The notes under the pieces: generated by a model
Seen by the model: the letters and a program-made list of their open reading frames with translations, nothing else
What the model was told of the DNA's origin: nothing
The model's database searches: none
Assembly: GCA_030077755.1 (NCBI GenBank)
Contig: JAQJZZ010000010.1
Coordinates: 5,890,001 to 5,954,000, forward strand
Direction of reading: 5' to 3'
DNA from: Filosporella fistucella
Taxonomy: Eukaryota; Ascomycota; Leotiomycetes; Helotiales
DNA length: 64,000 nt
Part shown: positions 36,537-48,307 of the stretch, in pieces
Layout of the letters: every line of letters begins with the position of its first letter
How positions within the stretch are numbered: the stretch's first letter is position 1
Program-made: the position numbers and the translations under genes

Positions 36537-37383
36537 TTAGTGACCAGCTCTCCTCGACTCGGCGATCACACGTTGAAGCTCATCGACCTTGGCCTTGGCA
36601 CGGCCGAAGGTACCAAGCTAGATGGGTTGTCAGTATTGTGAGCAAATGAGGGGAAGGAGGGGGACATACTCTCTTCTTTGCGAGCTTACGGGCACGCTTA
36701 TCCTTGCTGTTACGAAGGAGTTCGATAACACGACGCTCATATGGTGCGAGTCTATAATTCTCCATTAGCTTTACCCTCTCTAACCAACTCCAACCAGAAG
36801 GAAGGGAAAAAAATAACATACCCAGAAACCTCCTTAACAATCTCCCTCACAAATGCGGTTCTCTTGCTCAAATGTCCCTTTGTGCGCGAGACACGGGGCT
36901 TGACCACACGAGCAGTTGTTTTCTATGGAAGAGGAGAATAAATTAGCCTAGTCCATCGTCTTCAGTTCTTTGTGCGGAATGGCAAAGAGGAGAAGAGATC
37001 CTCCAAGAGGTGAGACAGGGCGCGTAGACTGGTTTTTTCTTGCTTGCTTGCTGTGAAATGCAAGGTAAGAAGAGGGGAGGTCAATCATTGATTGATTGTT
37101 GGTCGAAGAGGTGAATAGATGGATGAATGAATGAACGGCGTGTTGTCTGGTTGTCTGCGTCGTAGATGGATTGAGAATCTCTTCTCCCTCTTTTCATCCA
37201 TCTAGCCATTGTATGCAAGCAATCTCCTCGCGCCCCTAGACGTTCATCCTCAATTCGAACCTCAACCTCGACCTCCGTCCAAATGTCGCACCGCACCGCA
37301 CTGCAAAAATAGAGAAAGGGAATTCATACATGTCCTTTGTTAAGACCAACGGCAATGCCGCTTCGTTCCTTGGTAGCTGCCAT
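36537..37383 (-). CDS. RPL36: 60S ribosomal protein eL36
   Basis: Minus-strand exons 37383..37330, 36922..36822, 36751..36670 and 36617..36537 total 318 nt and 105 residues. The frame reads [58 protein letters not shown], then [39 protein letters not shown] and AESRRAGH, which is full-length eL36 with every conserved block. All introns are GT-AG (407, 70 and 52 nt). The 407-nt first intron, right after codon 18, is much the longest and fits the common pattern of long 5' introns in fungal ribosomal protein genes. I looked for snoRNA C and D boxes inside it and saw no convincing pair. The protein is a basic component of the large subunit near the tunnel exit. Confidence 0.97.
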
Positions 37384-38640
37384 TTCTCCTTTTCAACTTC
37401 TACGTTGTCGTGGATTGTCGATGGTCGGTTGTCGTGAAGGTCGAGAGGGCAAAGGAAAAAGTTCGCCAGTGGGTTCGATGAATTTCGCGCCTTCGGTTTG
37501 TGGATCACGTGCGCTGGTCTGTGGGTTGTGAGAAGGTCTTAGTGGGGATTAGCCGAGTGTGAGGCTGGAGGGTTGGAGTCGAGGCTGCATCCATCTTAAC
37601 TGACCAATCCTCGATGAGAGGACTTGGGATAGCCATGGGGATAAGAATAGATATATTTGGAGACATTGAAGTCGAGTAGACTTTTTCCGTTGAGATTCAA
37701 ATTATTATGTTCCAATCAAATTCCTTTCCCATCAAATTAAGAACTTCTTCTCAAAGATCCAAAGCCGATTCAAGCGCAGTACAATTCTTCCCAGCTTTTA
37801 CAGCTTGAGGACTTCTTAAATAAACATATTTCACCTATGATTCCTCTTTCGAGAATGGACTCCGCTGGAAAGTATCACTATTCAATCTATCCACTCAAAC
37901 TTAAGTCGATCCCATGTCACAACTGAGATCTCAATTCTCACATCTACACTCAAGAGCAAGAGAGACGCACAGATATATCATCCCTTCATCATTCCATTCA
38001 TATCTCCATATCAGTATCGACACCTAAAACTACCATACACTTATAAACCCATTCATCCCACTCATCTCATCCCATTCCATCAATCAATTCCATCAACCTT
38101 ATCTCCATTCACCTCTCATCCCACTCAATCTTGATCTCAATCTCATATTCCAAAATCATACACCATAGCTATCTCCCTTCCCCCTCCTCGGCCTACCACT
38201 CCACCCATAACTCATCTCAATCATCTCCCCACCAAAAAAATAAAACAAACACGAGAAAACACGGTTCTGGGGTATAACCTCCTCTGCTCCTCAAACGTGC
38301 TTGCTTACTAGCCGCTGGAAAAATGAAAAGGAAGAATCGCTTGCTACCGATAGATGATGATGAATAGAAGAAAAAGCAGCCGTATCGAGCTTAACTCCAG
38401 CGACTGACCCATGAAATGCAGGAATGGAAATCAGTTGACGAGCACCTTGGAAATGCTAATGTACAAGTCGGAAAGGATGGGAAATATGCGCCTCATTAAT
38501 AATTACAGTAAGCGATCGTTCCATTGATCGTGGTATTTCGTGACACTTCTCTGGATCCAGTCCGGAGATTTGTGCTCTATATTGGAGATTAACTCCTATA
38601 ATAATTGTTTTCTGAATCGTATATCTGTGAAGCTACAGAA
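37384..38640. other. RPL36 upstream region and BEM3 3' region, with a long pyrimidine-rich stretch
   Basis: No coding potential. From about 37960 to 38230 the plus strand is dominated by C, T and A with recurring CATCCCATTCCATCA-like words; the minus strand is correspondingly GA-rich. The left part should hold the RPL36 promoter, the right end the BEM3 3' UTR. Confidence 0.5.
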
Positions 38641-41600
38641 CTAGTCGAAGAAAGACTCATCGTCAACAAGACCTATTTAAGTGTTAAGAATGTTCAAATA
38701 TAGATTCTAGCAAGCTTACGGGAATCGTCTTTGAGTCTATTGTTGCTTGGTTTTCGCTGCCCTAATCCAATGTTCATGCCAAACATACTACTCTCACGTC
38801 GTTTACTTTTCGAAACTTGGGAATTTTCCTGGCCGTATTGTCGATATGCAGCGTTACCACTAAATTGATCATAGGCAGGACCGGCGAGGGTTTGAGCTGA
38901 TCTTCCGTATTCAGGTCCCGCCATTGTGGGATGTGGCTGTAGCTGAGGCTCGTATGATGGCTGGATTGGAGTAAACCCAGTATCATAGTTGGCCCTCTGC
39001 TGATAATGTTGAGGTTGAGGAAATGATGAAGGCGCCTGTGGGAACGATGAAGGAGCTTGCTGGAACGACTGCTGATCGTACGAAGGAGTTGGTAGATCCT
39101 GAAATTTTTGTCGTCGTGGAGATCGAATATCTTCTGGCGTCAGAGGAGGAGCAGTAACTGTTACCTCAACTGGGCCATGCTCATCTGGTTCCTCACCAAA
39201 TATTTGGTCGTACTGCTGCAAGAAGAGAGCAAAGACAGGAGCAGGGATGTTCAATGTAGGAGAGAAAACAATTCCCACGTTCCGCACAGTCATCTTGTTG
39301 GTATCTGCGTGATTGATGATGTTGATGAGAAATCCAGAAAGATATCTCAACAAAGCATTATTTGCTCGAGGAAGTCTGTGAACCAAACCATTCAACGCAC
39401 TGACTTTCTCGTGCATGTCTTGCAATTCGGTAACTGCCAAGAATTCTAGATGGAGCTCTCTTGTCAAGATCGTACTTGGCAATTCCCTCAGGTACAGTTT
39501 CAAAAGCGATGCGACAGCATGAATGTCATAGTACTGATCATCTGTGATGAGATTCACATCTCCTTCAGTATTGAAACGTTCTCGAAGTTGTTTGATGACA
39601 ACGTTGGATCCACTCAATCTGAAGATACCTTCCTCACCAGCAGCATTCTTTGCATCAAGATACTCGATGCAGCGGTAAACAACAGCAGGGAGCTCAATAT
39701 TGACATCAACGGGATGGTTAAATCTGACAGCCTCCCCAAGTGGAGCACCAAAGGCTGGTCGAATAGGGCCATGCTGCTCATAAGCCAATTGTGACAGATT
39801 GGTAGTTGAATCGTTTGCACTAACGTCTTGTGATTCTGAAGACACACGTGGTTTAGATCCAAATCCGAAAAAGCTACGCTTCTTCTGTTTAATCTTATCG
39901 TCAGCATTTGAAGGGGCAAGCAAATTTTGTCTATATCCCCATTGGGCTGAATCTTGAATGACTTGAGCATTCTTTGGTGCAGAAATATTCTTCGACTGTG
40001 CTTGAGCCAATTGAGCCAAAGGATCGCGTTCGTAGCCGTGGGTAGGAGGAGAAGGCGTATTTGTATGCTTCGATCGTGCACCAACTGGAATATTGCCTTG
40101 CTTGGTATTCTCGTAACTGACACCACGCAAACTATCATCAGTAGGTTCTGGGGCGATTTGATTTCGTGATTGAGCATACATCTTCTTCTTAGCTTTCATT
40201 CCATTCACATGTGCAGAACCATTAGAGTTAGTTCGATCGTGATGGTGTATTGTGGCTTGCTCCTCGTCGTCTTCGTCTTTGAAATCAACGTATTGGAGGA
40301 GTGCTTCAACCCATTGGTCGCGTTCTTGGTCGCTTTCTGCGCACAAGACGTGTCTTACGAGACTCGATGAATCCTTGCGTTTTGGTTCCAAAATTAAGAA
40401 AGCATGGCGATACTGGTTATCAACATCGTCAACCTCTCCACGAGATGGGGAATGATTGTCAGATTGCTGCTGTTGTTTCCCAATTTGCGCATTTTGAAGC
40501 TTGATGGCACCAAGATGTGGTCCGCCTGGAGACTCGTAATATTTGAACACCGGACCGTCCAGAATGAAATAGCGAGCTTTCCAGCCACCAAAATTCTTTC
40601 CTCTCTTGGTCAGATAGCCATTTTTCAAAGGTCGTCCACCAGGACCGGTTTTCACTGGACTTTCGCTTCCTGATTCTCTGCCAATAGCATTCTCGTCGGC
40701 ATATGGTTCCATAGTGCTGGTAGACAGGTATCGGCAAATCTCTAAAGCAGAGGCGGTGTCCATGGGAGTATTCAGCATTTCGTCCAAATACTTGTCCAAA
40801 GCTGCACGTCTTGCATCAACTTTTGCGGGTGCATGTCCACTGAAGAGTGAGCGCTCTGGTGTTTTTGCGGTGAATGAGCCTGACTGTTTCAAGGTTTGAT
40901 CAAGTTGAGCAAGCGATGCAGAATCCTTCTCTATTCTCCACAGCTCTCTACCATCAGATCTGGCAAATACAGCCAGAGTGAAAACTGGGTCTTCTTCAAT
41001 ATTCTTTGGGAACATTATACTGGCTCTCGATGGCTTCAGACGCGAGGACGCAACTCTGACATCAATAGAAGGGAGTGCATTTGGTGGAAGCAGGAGATCA
41101 GGATACTCCTCAGTGACCAAACCTCTAAATATGGAGTTTGGACCTGCCGGGCTTTGTTGGATTAGTGATTCATCTTTGGGGCTATCCGAAGTATCTCCCA
41201 TCTTTTTGGCTATTGTGAGTGGTTTTGGCGACACAAGTTGAAGTGGCTCTCCCTTTGGTAAACCTGGAGATGAGATTGACATTGGAGTATTAGGAGGTAA
41301 CGGTATTGGTTGACGAGGAGCTCTTGGTGATAAAGGTACAGCTGAAGGGAAAGAACCCATTCCACGTGGTGACATTGGCGGCGAGTTGAATGAGGAGTGA
41401 TTAGATGGTTGTCGAGGAAGAGGAGAGCCTAAAGGTCTGTCGATTGGTCTTGGACTATTTGGAAGTCCAGGACTCATCAATGGAGGAGATATTAAGCCAG
41501 ATGCTTCACTAAGCATACCTGCCAAAGATCCTGCTTGAGAATCATGTGGCGACAAGTGACGCATATGAGATTCTGGTGGAGAAACCGCTACTGCCTGTCG

Positions 41601-43449
41601 TGGACTCAAAGGCATTGGATCTGGGGTGGAAGCAAAGCTACCATCCTTTGGCGTTGTTGGCCTAGACTTTGATCCTTTTGCACTCTTTTTAGACAAGCTT
41701 CTCATCTCCGCATCTTTCATAGCGGCGATTTCGCGTTCTCTGTCATCCTCCTCTCTCGTTTTCCGTCTACCACGCTCAGTGAACGTTGGTAGCTCATCAA
41801 CCTCCAATATATCATCGTAATCTGAATCAGTCTCATCTCCAGCACCAGAAGTCTGGCGCAAATGAGAACTTGCATTCGTTTTCTTTCCTAGGTTCAATGG
41901 CGCAGGAGGCGCTTTTCGTGGTGGTGGGAAGGCTTTGAGTCCTTCGTCAGGATTAGGAGAGGCTTCTATAATAGACACGGAAGGGTTTTGGCTGGACATT
42001 GGTGCTCGAGGTGGTGGGACATTAGGTGGAGGACCTCTTGGTGGCTCAGACGGAGGTTTACTCCTGGATGGCGGGAGATTGGCATTATACGGAACTTCTC
42101 TTGCAACTTCCATCTTTCGTTGTTGTTGACCAGCTTCAAATCCTGGACCAGGTGCATCCGGGTTGTATTGTTGGAAGGCATGCTGAGTTGGTGACGGCAT
42201 CTTATGCTCTGCTTCTACCATGTTAGACAATTGCGGAGCTTGATTGAACATCGCAGGAGGTGTAATTGGGTAGGGGGCAAGTGCCACATCGATTGGAGAT
42301 GGCGGATGGTCTTGTTCAGCGTCTCGCAATCCCGCAGATACAAGTGCCTCGACACCTCCAGGCCTGGCTTCTATTGTTCTCGTGTCTGAAGATGTTGATC
42401 CAACCTCTGAAGAAACACCTTGGTTGGAATCCACTGGTGACGGATTTGAAATCTGTGCTACTGCCTCTTTTAGTCGTTTACGATACCGCTCTTTGTCTTT
42501 CAGGGCACGCTCCAGATCCTTATTCAGGCCCAAGATCATTGCCCTCTGCTTGTCTACTAGACGCCATAACTGTGTATTTTGAGCGGATGTAGACTGCTTT
42601 TCTCTCAGCAGATATTGAATAACGGCTTCCGGAGAGCCTGCTGCTTGTACAAGGTTTGCAATGTCCGGAGACCCATTTGATTGCATATCCTGAGAGCTAG
42701 ATTTCGAATGAGACCCGGTAGATAACGAAGATATCGCAGAATCGATCGAGGAGGTTCGAGGAGGTCCTCTTGCCATCTCAGCTCGATGTGCTGGCGCGGA
42801 CGATGCCATAGGTGGTCGCGTGCCAGTTGGAGAGCCTGCTTGAGGCTGTTTGGAGATTAGAACCGGATCAGACACACTTCGTGAGGAACCATTCGTGTCG
42901 TTGATCGGACGCGTATATCTACATGACTCTTGTTAAGACTCCCTCAAACTCATGAATATATGATATACCTTGGTTTCCTCTCTTCCTGTATAGATTCCAA
43001 CGAACTATCTTCGACCTTGTAGAAATTCTTCTCAGACGCCAGAAGATCGTCCAGACGCTCCTTTGGCGAACGAGGTTCTTGTGGATATCCTGAAGTTGTC
43101 GACGGTGAAGTATGATCGACAGCACTTCTTGAGAAGGTAGTTCTAGTCGGAGTCACGCTGGTCGGTGGAGAAGTTGCGGTGGTACTGGTTTGTAGAGGAC
43201 TAGGAGCAGCCTTGCGCTGAGACCTAGAGATTATGATCCAAGTCAGCTCGCGCACGTTACTTTCCTCGAGCGCCAACACCTTAACAAGAAGCAAATAGAG
43301 TTTCCGTACCTTTTTGCTGAATCTGCAGTCGGTGATGAATTGTTTGAGGAATAGTAAACTTGATTACGACCTATTGTGGGGCTGTCTTGAGGGAAGAGTT
43401 GAAGCTGGGCATCGGAGGGTCCATCGTTCTGTTGCGAAAGCTGCGACAT
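38641..43449 (-). CDS. BEM3: PX-PH-RhoGAP protein, Bem3-like
   Basis: Minus-strand exons 43449..43310, 43223..42969, 42918..38720 and 38672..38641 give 1541 residues, with GT-AG introns of 86, 50 and 47 nt. The last exon is 32 nt and supplies RLVDDESFFD. Order of domains: a Ser/Pro-rich N-terminus; a predicted coiled coil near 235-290 (LWRLVDKQRAMILGLNKDLE); a very long Pro/Ser-rich disordered linker; a PX domain (~745-865, with IDVRVASSRLKPS); a PH domain (~890-1010, NGYLTKRGKNFGGWKARYF); and RhoGAP (~1190-1370). In RhoGAP the Arg finger lies in EEGIFRLSGSNVVIKQLRER, followed by LKLYLRELPSTIL and NKMTVRNVGIVFSPTL. Bem3 stimulates GTP hydrolysis by Cdc42 at polar growth sites. It is longer than yeast Bem3 (1128 residues), mainly through the linker. 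Confidence 0.95.
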
Positions 43450-44031
43450 CGCCCACCGGCTGAGACTGAGTTGTACTATGCAGATGGAGTGAAAGGCTTC
43501 AACTACCAATTGGCTGGTAGTCGAGCCAAGGAAGAAGGCTCACCAGTAAAAGGAGTGGTGGCGCCTGACAGAGTTGGACAGTTGGAGGAGGTGGAGAGTT
43601 TCGAAATGCCTGGTATTGACCCTGATTGACGTCGCACGTTCAGAGGGAGTTGTTCAGGCGAGAATCTCGAACGCGGAGCGAGCGGTGGGAGGCAGAGGGC
43701 AGAGTGCAGAGCAGAGACAGGCTAGGATGGAGACGAAGGTTTTCTGAGGGAGATGGAGTGTGAGTGGTGGAGATGTGTGTGGTACGAAGGGCAAAATGGT
43801 GCAGCACTGCAGATATGCAGATGCAGTTGCCCACGTAGGTTTTGATGTATGGAGTCGTGGAGTTGTGTTGGAGGTGGTGTCGATATGGTAGTGGTGGTAT
43901 TGGGTGGTGATGGTTGTTCAGGCGTGCAGCCGCAGCATGTAGCGTGCAGTATTATTATGTACAGAGAATTAAGTATTATCACAAACGGTCGGAGTTGACG
44001 AGACAGGCCCTCTCACGTCAGCCTTGATTGC

Positions 44032-44075
44032 AGGAGGAAGAAGAGGAGGAGGAGGAGGAGGAGGAGGAGGAGGAG
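44032..44075. repeat. GGA trinucleotide microsatellite
   Basis: Ten or more GGA units in a row with an AGGAAGAAG edge, about 600 bp upstream of the BEM3 start codon. On the BEM3 sense strand it is a CTC/TCC run. Confidence 0.9.
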
Positions 44076-47000
44076 ACGAGAAGTGATGAAAGCTGATGTT
44101 GATAGTGTGGTGCTGCTTGCTGATGGGCGCTGATGGCTGATGGATACTGATTCTATGCCGAAGGGTGAGGACGATCCAGGAATGGAAAGGCAGGTAAGAT
44201 TATGGAGAGACCAGAACAGGCCGAGTCATGGGTAAGGGACGGAGGGAGAGGAGATGAACTATGAGGTAAAGTGGAAATGGAAAGTGAGCAGAGCAGAATG
44301 GAGCAGAGCAGAGAGAGTATACAGTCAACAGTCTCCAGTCAGTCTACGTTCAGTCCACGTTCAGTCTACAGTCTACAGAGCACAGAGAACAAGTACAGGG
44401 AGAGTTGCAGTTTGGCACTACGGAGACTTTCTGAAATTGAGATGAAAAGAGACAACAGAAGCCTGATATTTTATTTGATGAAAAAAGGTACAAGTACAAG
44501 CCAAGTACAATCATACCCATGTTGGTCCTTGTCCTTGCCTACCCTTACCCTTACCCTTGACCACATGGCAGATGATTTCGAATTTCGACCTGCCGAAGCC
44601 CGTCTCGCCCGTCAAATTCAAATATTTGCAAGGCTGTCCAATTAATCGAGTCTCTCTTCCGCCCTGGCCTGTTGTTGATTCTACAAGTACTTCGCACAGA
44701 TCGCTTGCTTCCCCTTTCATATATATGCTCTCCTATCTGTTATACCTCCCGTACTTGTCAATTGTCCCTAGCATTGCAACCTCACCCTTCTCCTGTTTCC
44801 TCCCTCCGCCTCCGGTCTGATGAACGTCATAATCATATCATTTTCCTCTCCTCCTCGTTATAAACTACTGCAATCAACATACGCTACTTCGTACATACAC
44901 TACACCCACGGCACCCGATCAATTCATAAGGTTTTACTTTCTCTTACCCGCACGCCGTTTACCTGGTTCAGATTAGTCGGCTGCTCCCTTTATCTCCTGA
45001 TTGGTGGCACCCGCGTGATTACTCAGGGACATGGGCGGCTTTCTCATGCTTCCTTGCGCAGAAGAGTTTTAGATTCTCAGAAAGCCTTCTGCACTGCACT
45101 GCTGCAAAGCCGGCGCAAGATGCTGCACAAGAGTGACAGCAGAGCCACGGACTTGCAGTAGAGTCAAATAGTTTGTTCCCGTAACCACGGTCCGCAAAAC
45201 TCAACTCAGGTAAAGTGTAAGAAGTTTAATAAATTAGTCCCACGGAATCCAGTGTCAGCCGGTCGAGTCGTGGGAAGGGGGAAGCAAAGCGAGAGGCACA
45301 GCAAAAAAGGAAAAGCCACAGGTTGCTCTGTTCCACCGTTCCACCGTTTCTTCCCTTTCCGTCGCCTATCTGCAGGAGCAACGATTTCTGTCACCCCCCG
45401 TGAACCTGCAGAATGCATCTATCTGCAAAGAGGCCGTTGTTGTCGAAATAGCTTCAAATGCAGGGGAGTACAAGAGGGGACAAGAGAACGATGCGAAGGA
45501 GCATATTCCGGCGGGCAATTGCCCGAAAATGGGTAGGATGGACAGATTGAGTTGATATGCCCGCGCGCTGATCAAAATGTATGTACCTTGCAGCAATGTA
45601 CTTGTACCTGAGGAGCGCGTTGCGAACGGCAAACAGAAATTATATTATTTAAATTTCATATCAAACTAATTTACAATAATTTAATCCCCAAGAAACTCTC
45701 CAGAAACAAACGGGCAGTCTCACCTTCTTCAATATCAACTTATCAATCTCTGTCACCTCTCCACATCTCCATGTCATACCAAACAATTAAGCTCACCCAT
45801 CAAATTAGTACTGTATTAACATTCAAATTATTTACATGCCACGGCGCCACACGCGACCAATACCACCTCCCACTTCCCACGCACAGGTGCGTGCCCTCGA
45901 TCGACGCCACCATTCCAAGCTTTATCCAAAGCATGGGGTAACAGGGGCGACTACTCCCTCGCCCATCCAAAAGGAAAATATCCTGGCATGAAACCGTGAA
46001 ACTTGTTTCCCACACACTGGCTAAATACTCTTTGCGTGCGCTTACCCATCCGTACCTGTCTCAGAAGACACTCGGTTCTGCTTCATCTGTACGAGAGATA
46101 TGCATGTCAGGGTGGATGAATAGTAGCCGAGCAAAGCGTGTATTGTCATTGTTATGCACAATTTTCTGCCTCTGCTACACTATCATACGGTCAGAAGGTT
46201 AGAACAGTGAAGGCGAGGGAATTCCCACTGTTAGAAAGCGAGATGTTGCATCAACATCCCCTTCCAATACATACTAAGAGTGGAAACCCCCGGATCGCCC
46301 ATCAAAAGCAAGTTCCCTTCCACACACCATCACAAAAAGATTACCTTTTAAAAATCGAGGAGACAATTCTATCCGAGCGCTTGAAGAAACAACCATCAAA
46401 CGAACCACGAGTCCCCTATTAAGCCACTCCAGATCTCGCACACACACATTTCACATTCCCCTAAACCTCTCTAGGCCACATAAAATCCACACATCCAATC
46501 CCCTCTTCCTCTTGTCCTCAAAAGCTGAGAGATCTAGCCTACCCCACTTCCTTAGCCATCACGCTCCTACCAGAAATCAGAGAATAATACGCCGATATCC
46601 TCTCCTTGCTTGTCCCTGCATGATCACCTGTCTTCTATGCTTGCAATGCATTTCAACCCAGAAAGACGATAAGCATATCACTGCTCACGGCATCTACAAC
46701 TTCCAGATACGATACTTTGCGTGATATCAAAGCGCGGATCTACCTTGGCCTTTCTTAGCATTGGGTTAAGGGAGGATAGGAACATGATCTTCGGCTTCGT
46801 CATCGGTGCTGGAGGAATCCTCACATCATTTTTGTGGCGTAGAGGAATAGTTTGATAAAAATAGAGTCGCTAATGGGAGGAAGTAGACTGAGGCTTTCTC
46901 CGGAGCGTAATGTCATCTTTACGGGATATGTCTACTCATCATAGTAATCCGCTCCTCCCCCACTGCCTAGACCCGACCACCAAATGACAATTTCTTTGAT

Positions 47001-47682
47001 TTTCGAAGCCATGGGATGAAGGATGTTCAGCTGGATCGGGATCGGTTGTTACCGTACCGTATGAAGGTCTGGTCTATTCTGGTGGGCGAGAGGGAAGCGT
47101 GGTTGTGGTGGTGTCTTCTAAGAGCCCACGACAAGCACACCCTAATTCTAGCGGCCTACCTGCGAAGAAGGCACTGGCTGACAGCGGCCTCTAAGCCTGC
47201 CTAGCAAGCGCTGGAGTGGAGAATGCGAGGCGGTGTGATTGACCGTTTTGATTTCGGTCTTTTAACTCGAGTTACCTTATTATTCAGATATTGACACCGA
47301 GTAGCTATTGTAAGGTAATGGCTTTCAGTTTATCAAAAGGATAGGGTAATAACAATCCATGTGATACTATCTCTTAATAATTATCCTCTGAGGATTTACG
47401 GACCTCCTCCGCTCTCAGAGTCCTCTCAAACAAATCTCCCTACAGTGCGTGATACACACTCTCCAGCACGAACCCCTGAATCAATCCCCCGTAAATTAAC
47501 CTTAAACGAATGTCGTTGAAACAACCTCCACCTCGAGTCCAATGCCATACTCGCCCCGTTACGTGACCTCACCTATCATATAAAACAAACAATTTGAAAA
47601 TCTATTCTCGATCACTTGCTAGATCGCCAAGAGATTAGGGAGATATCAGACGAACTTCATACTTTTGTCTGAGATGAATGGG

Positions 47683-47893
47683 TACGCGTCGATGACATCG
47701 AGAAGTCTTGGAAGGAGGCGAGTGTGTTGAGATATAAATAAATGTTGAAGAGTAAGTTTAGAGATTATATGTCACTATAGTGATCAGGTGAACTTTCTAC
47801 TTACTCAATCATTCCTCTACGAGGTGCTGAGGACTGTATACGCGTCGATGACATCAAAAAGTCTTGGGCGGGGGCGAGTGTATCGAAATATAT
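47683..47893. repeat. Diverged direct repeat pair
   Basis: Copies at about 47683-47736 and 47839-47893 share TACGCGTCGATGACATC, then AAGTCTTGG and GCGAGTGT, then ATATA. Several of the differences are G/A transitions. A third short match (ACGCGTCAATGACATC) starts at 47944. Confidence 0.7.
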
Positions 47894-48289
47894 ATTACTA
47901 TTTGTATACTATAATTGTCAAGCAAAATCAGATGAAGCCTAACACGCGTCAATGACATCTCTCCCACATCAAACCAAAAATAAATCCTCAAAATTTCCAA
48001 AAGTCAACAGGTAGGTGGCAAAGCAACACTCACATCATGAAACCCCACATCACACATCCCCAACATCCTTCCTTCCCACCCCATACTCAAGAAAAGAATT
48101 CCGCTACCAAACCTCTACACACAGCACCCGCCTTCAAGTTCCAGACTCCAGAGTAACATCTCTACGGTTCCATCAGCCATCTGTTCCACAAAACCCCCCT
48201 CCCAAATTCTGTAACACCTCTCCCAGACCAAAATACACGATACGCGAGTAGCGAGATTTTTCTGAAACTTGTCTGATCTGATCAGGATT

Positions 48290-48307
48290 GTGGTAAGATC
48301 TTACCAC
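48290..48307. repeat. Perfect 18-bp palindrome
   Basis: GTGGTAAGATCTTACCAC is its own reverse complement and lies in non-coding sequence. GATC-containing words recur nearby (ctgatctgatcag before it; agatctagatctaga at about 48383). Confidence 0.85.

Noticed and set aside
36923..37329. snoRNA inside the long first intron of RPL36
   Set aside because: Ribosomal protein introns often host snoRNAs, but I found no convincing C box plus D box pair at a suitable distance on the sense strand.
39614..40177. 187-codon minus-strand frame inside BEM3
   Set aside because: Lies in another frame of the RhoGAP/linker exon, which is clearly coding in the main frame.
48014..48022. Perfect GGTGGCAAA proteasome element
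   Set aside because: No gene lies nearby; another copy is in a PRP39 intron (about 17969) and none is in the PUP3 promoter, so these look like chance 9-mers.
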